Assembly: GCA_963664595.2 (NCBI GenBank)
Contig: CAXXOK010000010.1
Location: 930,001-994,000, forward strand
Origin: CAXXOK01 sp963664595
GTDB lineage: Bacteria; Bacillota; Clostridia; Christensenellales; Aristaeellaceae
Length of the DNA stretch: 64,000 nucleotides
Direction: 5' to 3'
A model generated the notes under the pieces. It searched no databases, was not told where the DNA came from, and saw only the letters and a list, made by a program, of their open reading frames with translations. A program made the translations under genes and the position numbers. Below, in pieces: positions 60,098 through 64,000 of this stretch. How positions within the stretch are numbered: the first letter of the stretch is position 1; each line of letters starts with the position of its first letter.

Positions 60098-60859
60098 ATG
60101 AAAAAAGTAACGGTGGAGTGTGCTGATATGATTATTCTGTATTTGCTCGCAATAGCGACGATATCTTATCTCTTGTATGAATTGATTTTCTGGATAACAC
60201 ATCGCAACCCATTGACTGAGGTAGAGATTCAAATGCTTGCGGAAAAACGCAGGATACGAAATATCAATGGATATTATACCTTTTCACCTGACGAGAGAAC
60301 AGTAAGCCAAGCATTCAAGTCAAATATGCGAGCGAGTGGAAAAACGTATAGTGTCAATGAGCATTTATCAGAAATACCCGCACTTGCAGCTGCACTTTTG
60401 AAGTATAAAAAGCACGAATGGATTATTATCGCTTTTGAGAAAGATGCTTCCGTTATGTATTTGTGGATAAATAAGGGAAATGACAATGTAAGCGCTAATC
60501 TTTTCATCGATCTGAATGATATCGTAGAATTTTCACTAAAAAATCAAGTCAGTACAGTACTCATGTTTCATAATCATCCAAACAGCAATCCCAAAATATA
60601 CGATTGCAGACAGCCGAGTCAGATTGATCTTAATACCGCCGAGAAATTTTGCAACATTCTAGGCTGTAAGGGCATTAACCATATCGCTTTTGTTTGTGAA
60701 AGAGGAAGGTTCTACCGGTACTATTATCATTATGCTGCCAGCTTTAAACCAGTTAAAAATTATATAGAAAGTATCAGATTGACTGATTCTAGCGATAAAC
60801 GAAACAACTATCGTTTACACCGAGAAATCAGAAAATCAAGACGCACTAAATATTCATAA
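60098..60859 (+). CDS. Membrane-anchored JAB/RadC-like metalloprotease domain protein (phage accessory gene)
   Basis: 253 residues from ATG 60098 (GAGGG ten bases upstream). ATG 60128 after GGTGGAG is a good alternative. One N-terminal membrane helix (MIILYLLAIATISYLLYELIF) precedes a cytosolic part. The C-terminal domain has TVLMFHNHPNSNP and PSQIDLNTAEKF, the H-x-H(P)...S..D zinc motif of JAB/MPN proteins as in RadC. An ExxH-like partner Glu is not clearly placed. It is much more AT-rich than its neighbours and ends just before a terminator, so it is a typical inserted 'moron'. Function unknown. Confidence 0.65.
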   Translation: MKKVTVECADMIILYLLAIATISYLLYELIFWITHRNPLTEVEIQMLAEKRRIRNINGYYTFSPDERTVSQAFKSNMRASGKTYSVNEHLSEIPALAAALLKYKKHEWIIIAFEKDASVMYLWINKGNDNVSANLFIDLNDIVEFSLKNQVSTVLMFHNHPNSNPKIYDCRQPSQIDLNTAEKFCNILGCKGINHIAFVCERGRFYRYYYHYAASFKPVKNYIESIRLTDSSDKRNNYRLHREIRKSRRTKYS

Positions 60860-60868
60860 CAGATAATG

Positions 60869-60904
60869 AAGGAGCCTATGCGAAAGCATCAGGCTCCTTT
60901 ATTA
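60869..60904 (+). terminator. Terminator-like hairpin with GAAA loop (second copy)
   Basis: AAGGAGCC-TATGC-GAAA-GCATCA-GGCTCCTT followed by TATTATT. It ends the transcript of the JAB gene and lies directly before the large terminase. The same design with the same loop occurs at 56337-56368. Confidence 0.65.
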
Positions 60905-60922
60905 TTGGCGGGGGTTTTCGAT

Positions 60923-62509
60923 ATGCAAGACAGAGAAAATCATCTTATACGATCATATTTGAGTAAGTACTTTGATCAGGAACAAATTACCCGGTTGATC
61001 CGAGAGTACAGCTTTTCCGAGCTCCGGCGGTTATTGGGCGAAATCGACATCGAGTTCTTCGCCCTGTGCTATTTTCCGAAATACTTTGACCGCGCCTTCG
61101 GGAGCTTTCACAAGGAGCTGTTCGCCGAGCTCAAGTACATGCTGGATAATACCGGGCTGATCGAAGCCTTCGGGCTACCCCGCGAGCATGGCAAATCGAC
61201 CATCAACTCATTCCTGTTCCCGCTGTATTCCACACTGTATAAAAAATCGCAGTTCACGCTCATTATCTCCGCGACGGAGCAGGTTGCCCTGCCGTTTCTG
61301 GATATGATCAAGGACGAGCTCGAAAACAACCAGCTTCTACTGGAGGATTTCGGGGTAACCAAAGGCAATCGCTGGAACAATAACGAAATTTGGATCAGAG
61401 GCAGGAATGCGCTGGACGCCTGCATCATGATACGCGGCATCGACGGCTCGCTGCGCGGCATCCATTTCAAGCAGCACAGGCCACAGCTGGTGCTGCTGGA
61501 TGATCTGCTCAAGGACGACACCGCCAAGAGCGAAACCAAGCGCGAAACGGTCAAAAACACCTTCACCGACGTGGTAATCCCCATCGGCACAAAGGACACC
61601 AACACCCTCGTGGTCGGCACGGTGCTGCACGAGGAGGATTTAATGGCTGACCTGCTCAAGGGCAAGATACCAGGCGTGCGCAGCATCCGCAAATCCGCGA
61701 TCCTCAGCTTCTCCGACCGGGACGATCTGTGGGGCGAATGGGAGCGGCTGTACAACAACCTGATCGATCCAGAGCGGATAGATACCGCAAAGGGATTCTT
61801 TCTTTCCCAACAAGAGGAAATGCTGGAAGGAACTTGCGTCCTGTGGAACGAATATCTGGACTATTACTACCTCATGTGCAAGAAACAGGCCATGGGTGAT
61901 AAATCCTTTTACAAAGAACTGCAGAACGACCCGCGCTCCACCGACGAATACATCTTTCAGGATATCGGCTACTGGGATACTCTGCCTAACCTTGACTCGC
62001 TGGAGATCGTCATGTACATCGACCCGGCCATCAAGGCAGGCAAGCGCAACGACTACTCCGCCATTACCATTCTGGCTCGGCAGGAACAGTCCGGGCAGAT
62101 GCTGGTGCTGAACGGCAGTATCCACAAGCTGCTACCGGATGCACTGTTTGACGAGGTGATCGAGAAGCTCTCGCGCTACCCGGTAGAGAAGATCGGCTTT
62201 GAGGCAACACAGGCGCAGAGCTACATGAAGCAGAAGTTCGAGGAAAAGCTGTGGGAGCAGCGCATCTTCATCCCCGTGGAAGAGGTCACCGCCAAGGGGC
62301 AAAAGCACGAGCGCATCATCACCCTTGAGCCAGATATCAAGCGCAGGTTCATCCTGTTCAATCCCGCCAACATCGCCTACAACAATCAAGTGAAGGATTA
62401 CAACAAGGGCGCGAAGCACGATGATGCGCCGGATAGCCTGTACGGGGCAGTGCAGCTGGCACAAGGGGTGCAGGGGTTGAGGTTCTTTGAGCGGGGGTTG
62501 TTGTTTTAG
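60923..62509 (+). CDS. Phage terminase large subunit
   Basis: 528 residues from ATG 60923. The open frame begins at 60866 but that start lies in the hairpin. The ATPase part has FGLPREHGKSTI (Walker A-like), QLVLLDDLLKDDTAKSE (Walker B plus acidic residue) and VVGTVLHEEDL. The nuclease part (Terminase_6C/RNase H fold) has MYIDPAIKAGKRNDYSAI, FEATQAQSYM and KHDDAPDSLYGAV with the catalytic Asp residues. It packages DNA into proheads. Confidence 0.95.
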   Translation: MQDRENHLIRSYLSKYFDQEQITRLIREYSFSELRRLLGEIDIEFFALCYFPKYFDRAFGSFHKELFAELKYMLDNTGLIEAFGLPREHGKSTINSFLFPLYSTLYKKSQFTLIISATEQVALPFLDMIKDELENNQLLLEDFGVTKGNRWNNNEIWIRGRNALDACIMIRGIDGSLRGIHFKQHRPQLVLLDDLLKDDTAKSETKRETVKNTFTDVVIPIGTKDTNTLVVGTVLHEEDLMADLLKGKIPGVRSIRKSAILSFSDRDDLWGEWERLYNNLIDPERIDTAKGFFLSQQEEMLEGTCVLWNEYLDYYYLMCKKQAMGDKSFYKELQNDPRSTDEYIFQDIGYWDTLPNLDSLEIVMYIDPAIKAGKRNDYSAITILARQEQSGQMLVLNGSIHKLLPDALFDEVIEKLSRYPVEKIGFEATQAQSYMKQKFEEKLWEQRIFIPVEEVTAKGQKHERIITLEPDIKRRFILFNPANIAYNNQVKDYNKGAKHDDAPDSLYGAVQLAQGVQGLRFFERGLLF

Positions 62510-62636
62510 CAAATCTCTTTACATATACCAAATTGGTTTATTCCGTAGAAATTTGCGAATAGACTCAACACTCTAGTATATGAAATACTTTCCCAAAAGT
62601 ATTGACAAGCTCCTTATACTGAAGATAGCGCTTATG

Positions 62637-62665
62637 TTGGACAATCGGCCACTATAGTTTATAGT
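62637..62665 (+). promoter_or_regulatory. Promoter of the small AT-rich accessory gene
   Basis: TTGGAC, a 17-base spacer and TATAGT lie 65 bases upstream of the gene at 62730. Its own promoter marks that gene as a separately expressed moron. Confidence 0.6.
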
Positions 62666-62729
62666 ATAGTTGGACGCACTCTCATGATTAAGATTCCCAT
62701 TCAGCTATTTAGAAAATAAGGAGATTATT

Positions 62730-63044
62730 ATGTCAAAAATGGATGCATACTCTTATGGGTCGATTTTCGAACACTCGCTAGAACGACTGCTGGGTACTAA
62801 CAAAGGATTTACGCACGTTCATGAAAGCTATATCAGGAGCGATACTTATACAATGATTTATTGCGCGATGGCAATCATTTTCACACGAGTTGATGACGAA
62901 TTTCGTAACGAAATAAACCGATATATCAATAAATATGATGATAGACTAAAACTCGGTATTGACGAATTAGTGACGCAAAATGATACTCTAGCCCTAGAAG
63001 AAGCATTGGCTATATTTCAGAAGTTTTTTGATAATTACGAGTAA
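62730..63044 (+). CDS. Small hypothetical phage accessory protein
   Basis: 104 residues with a strong RBS (ATAAGGAGAT). The helical protein starts SKMDAYSYGSIFEHSLERLLG. It shows no known motif, no membrane segment and markedly AT-rich codons, unlike the terminase and portal genes around it. It has its own promoter and is followed by a terminator. Expression in the lysogen is possible. Function unknown. Confidence 0.6.
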   Translation: MSKMDAYSYGSIFEHSLERLLGTNKGFTHVHESYIRSDTYTMIYCAMAIIFTRVDDEFRNEINRYINKYDDRLKLGIDELVTQNDTLALEEALAIFQKFFDNYE

Positions 63045-63117
63045 CATTCTGCGAATTATAGAACGTATGTTTGATGAAAGATGTGAGTATAATATATAAA
63101 GCTTTATACCACTTTTG

Positions 63118-63136
63118 CCGCCTCGGGCGGTTTTTT
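63118..63136 (+). terminator. Short Rho-independent terminator
   Basis: CCGCC-TCG-GGCGG followed by six T, between the AT-rich accessory gene and the portal gene. Confidence 0.8.
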
Positions 63137-63164
63137 CATGCTCACATATAGGAGGTGATGCCCA

Positions 63165-64000
63165 TTGCATGTAACCGAATCCCTCATCAAGCTGTGCCTT
63201 GCGGAACTGACCCGGCAGGCCGCAGCCATGCAACGATACAAGGATTACTACGAAGGCAGGCACGAAATCCTTAACACCTATGATATGCAGGACAGCCGGA
63301 GCAACCGAAAACTGATCTTCAACTTTCCAAGAAAATTTGTGGACAACGAAACGGGCTACCTTTTGGGGAAGCCCGTTAATTATGTCTCCAAAAGCGACAA
63401 TGGCGAAATCATCGCCTGCATCGACCGCAACACCGCGCAATGGGACAAGGAGCACGACATCAACCTGCGCAAGCACAGCGAGATCTACGGCGAGGCGTAT
63501 GAGCTGGACTTCGTGAACACCGAAGGCGAGTTCTGCGCCACCTACCTGACCCCACTGGAGTGCTATGTGCTGGTGGACGGCAGCGCGGAGAAAACGGTGC
63601 TGCTTGCCCTGCACCGATTTACGCGGCGGTTTGACGATACGGAGTATCTGGATGTCTACACCGACGCCGAAATCCTCCATTTCGCCATCGACGGCGAGGA
63701 GCCCAGGCCGCTGGGCAAACACGCGCATATCTTCGAGCGCGTGCCCGTGATCGTCTGCCCCGCCAACGCTGAACGCAAGAGCGGGTTTGAGGATGTGGTG
63801 TCGCTGTTTGACGCGTATGACGCGATCAACTCCGATCTCACCAATGAGATCGCCGACCACCGCAACGCGTATCTCATCATCGAAAACGCGAAGATCGAAG
63901 AGGGCGACCTTGCCAAAATGAAGAGCATGGGTATCATCCAGGTGCCCAAGGGCGGCAAGGTGAGCTGGCTCATCAAGGATATCAACGACAGCTTTGTGCA
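63165..64000 (+). CDS. Phage portal protein, SPP1-like (runs off right edge)
   Basis: The start is TTG 63165 after GGAGGTG. An ATG in another frame inside that spacing is not used. 278 codons are present and the gene continues beyond the window. YKDYYEGRHEILNTY, NFPRKFVDNETGYLLGKPV, IYGEAYELDFVNTEGEF and SDLTNEIADHRNAYLIIENAKIEEGDL are typical of the SPP1/Gp6-type portal family that forms the DNA-entry ring. Its place right after the large terminase is standard. Confidence 0.93.
   Translation, partial: MHVTESLIKLCLAELTRQAAAMQRYKDYYEGRHEILNTYDMQDSRSNRKLIFNFPRKFVDNETGYLLGKPVNYVSKSDNGEIIACIDRNTAQWDKEHDINLRKHSEIYGEAYELDFVNTEGEFCATYLTPLECYVLVDGSAEKTVLLALHRFTRRFDDTEYLDVYTDAEILHFAIDGEEPRPLGKHAHIFERVPVIVCPANAERKSGFEDVVSLFDAYDAINSDLTNEIADHRNAYLIIENAKIEEGDLAKMKSMGIIQVPKGGKVSWLIKDINDSFV

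Noticed and set aside
60866..60922. N-terminal extension of the large terminase from ATG 60866
   Set aside because: The codons form the terminator hairpin of the previous gene and have no RBS. ATG 60923 begins the conserved part.

Overview
The window looks like a chromosomal segment of an anaerobic, fairly GC-rich member of the Bacillota (Clostridia) carrying a mobile region on its right half. The support is the gene content: strong AGGAGG-type ribosome binding sites, two-subunit Fe-S L-serine dehydratase, rubrerythrin/rubredoxin and MinD-ferredoxin proteins, UPF0210/ACT and UPF0251 genes, and a Clostridia-type prophage. No rRNA or CRISPR array is present. One tRNA (Trp, CCA) is present.

Left chromosomal part (1-33.2 kb). 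It starts with the N-terminal end of an EF-G-like GTPase, a decayed amidase, acetyltransferases, a HAD protein, a large PAS-GAF-GGDEF diguanylate cyclase, tRNA-Trp, a GH5 endoglucanase and a YitT transporter-like gene (both frameshifted), an AlkZ/YcaQ-like protein and UPF0210 with its ACT partner. At 11.8-18.4 kb one operon-like run encodes a UPF0251 regulator, two NifX-like proteins, two MinD ATPases with inserted ferredoxins, a metallo-beta-lactamase-fold protein, an Mrp ATPase, a double rubredoxin and a ferredoxin-rubrerythrin. This resembles the 'orange protein' metal-cluster loci of anaerobes joined to oxidative-stress proteins. Next come a TRAP transporter (DctPQM) with its divergent GntR regulator, an EamA exporter, a CoA-disulfide-reductase/rhodanese fusion, YhcH, 5-formyl-THF cyclo-ligase, SdaAB/SdaAA, a 7TM-PAS-GGDEF protein, pirin and a hydrolase.

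Mobile region, cargo part (33.4-47.7 kb). It begins with the C-terminal half of a large serine recombinase. Base composition then becomes clearly AT-rich. The cargo is an OLD-like ATPase-TOPRIM gene (frameshifted), an acidic micro-ORF followed by a protein ending in a PD-(D/E)XK-like nuclease, a seven-gene operon (44.06-38.57 kb, minus strand), and a three-gene ABC-3C conflict system. The seven-gene operon encodes L7Ae-ASCH, endonuclease III-like glycosylase, radical SAM, nuclease-AEP primase fusion, BpsA-like transferase, dNMP kinase and a thymidylate-synthase-like protein with Cys replaced by Ser. I know no named system with this composition. It is the best candidate here for an undescribed nucleotide/nucleic-acid modification, repair or defence system.

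Mobile region, prophage part (47.8-64 kb and beyond). Early/replication genes (SNF2 helicase, zinc-binding protein, family A polymerase, D5-like primase-helicase, VRR-NUC) lead to a DUF1492 late regulator. Then come a triple repeat promoter array, ParB-methyltransferase, small terminase, a tyrosine recombinase, two AT-rich accessory genes (one JAB protease-like), large terminase and the start of the portal gene, which runs off the right edge. Three otherwise intact genes are each broken by an apparent one-base loss, so assembly indels should be considered before calling them pseudogenes.
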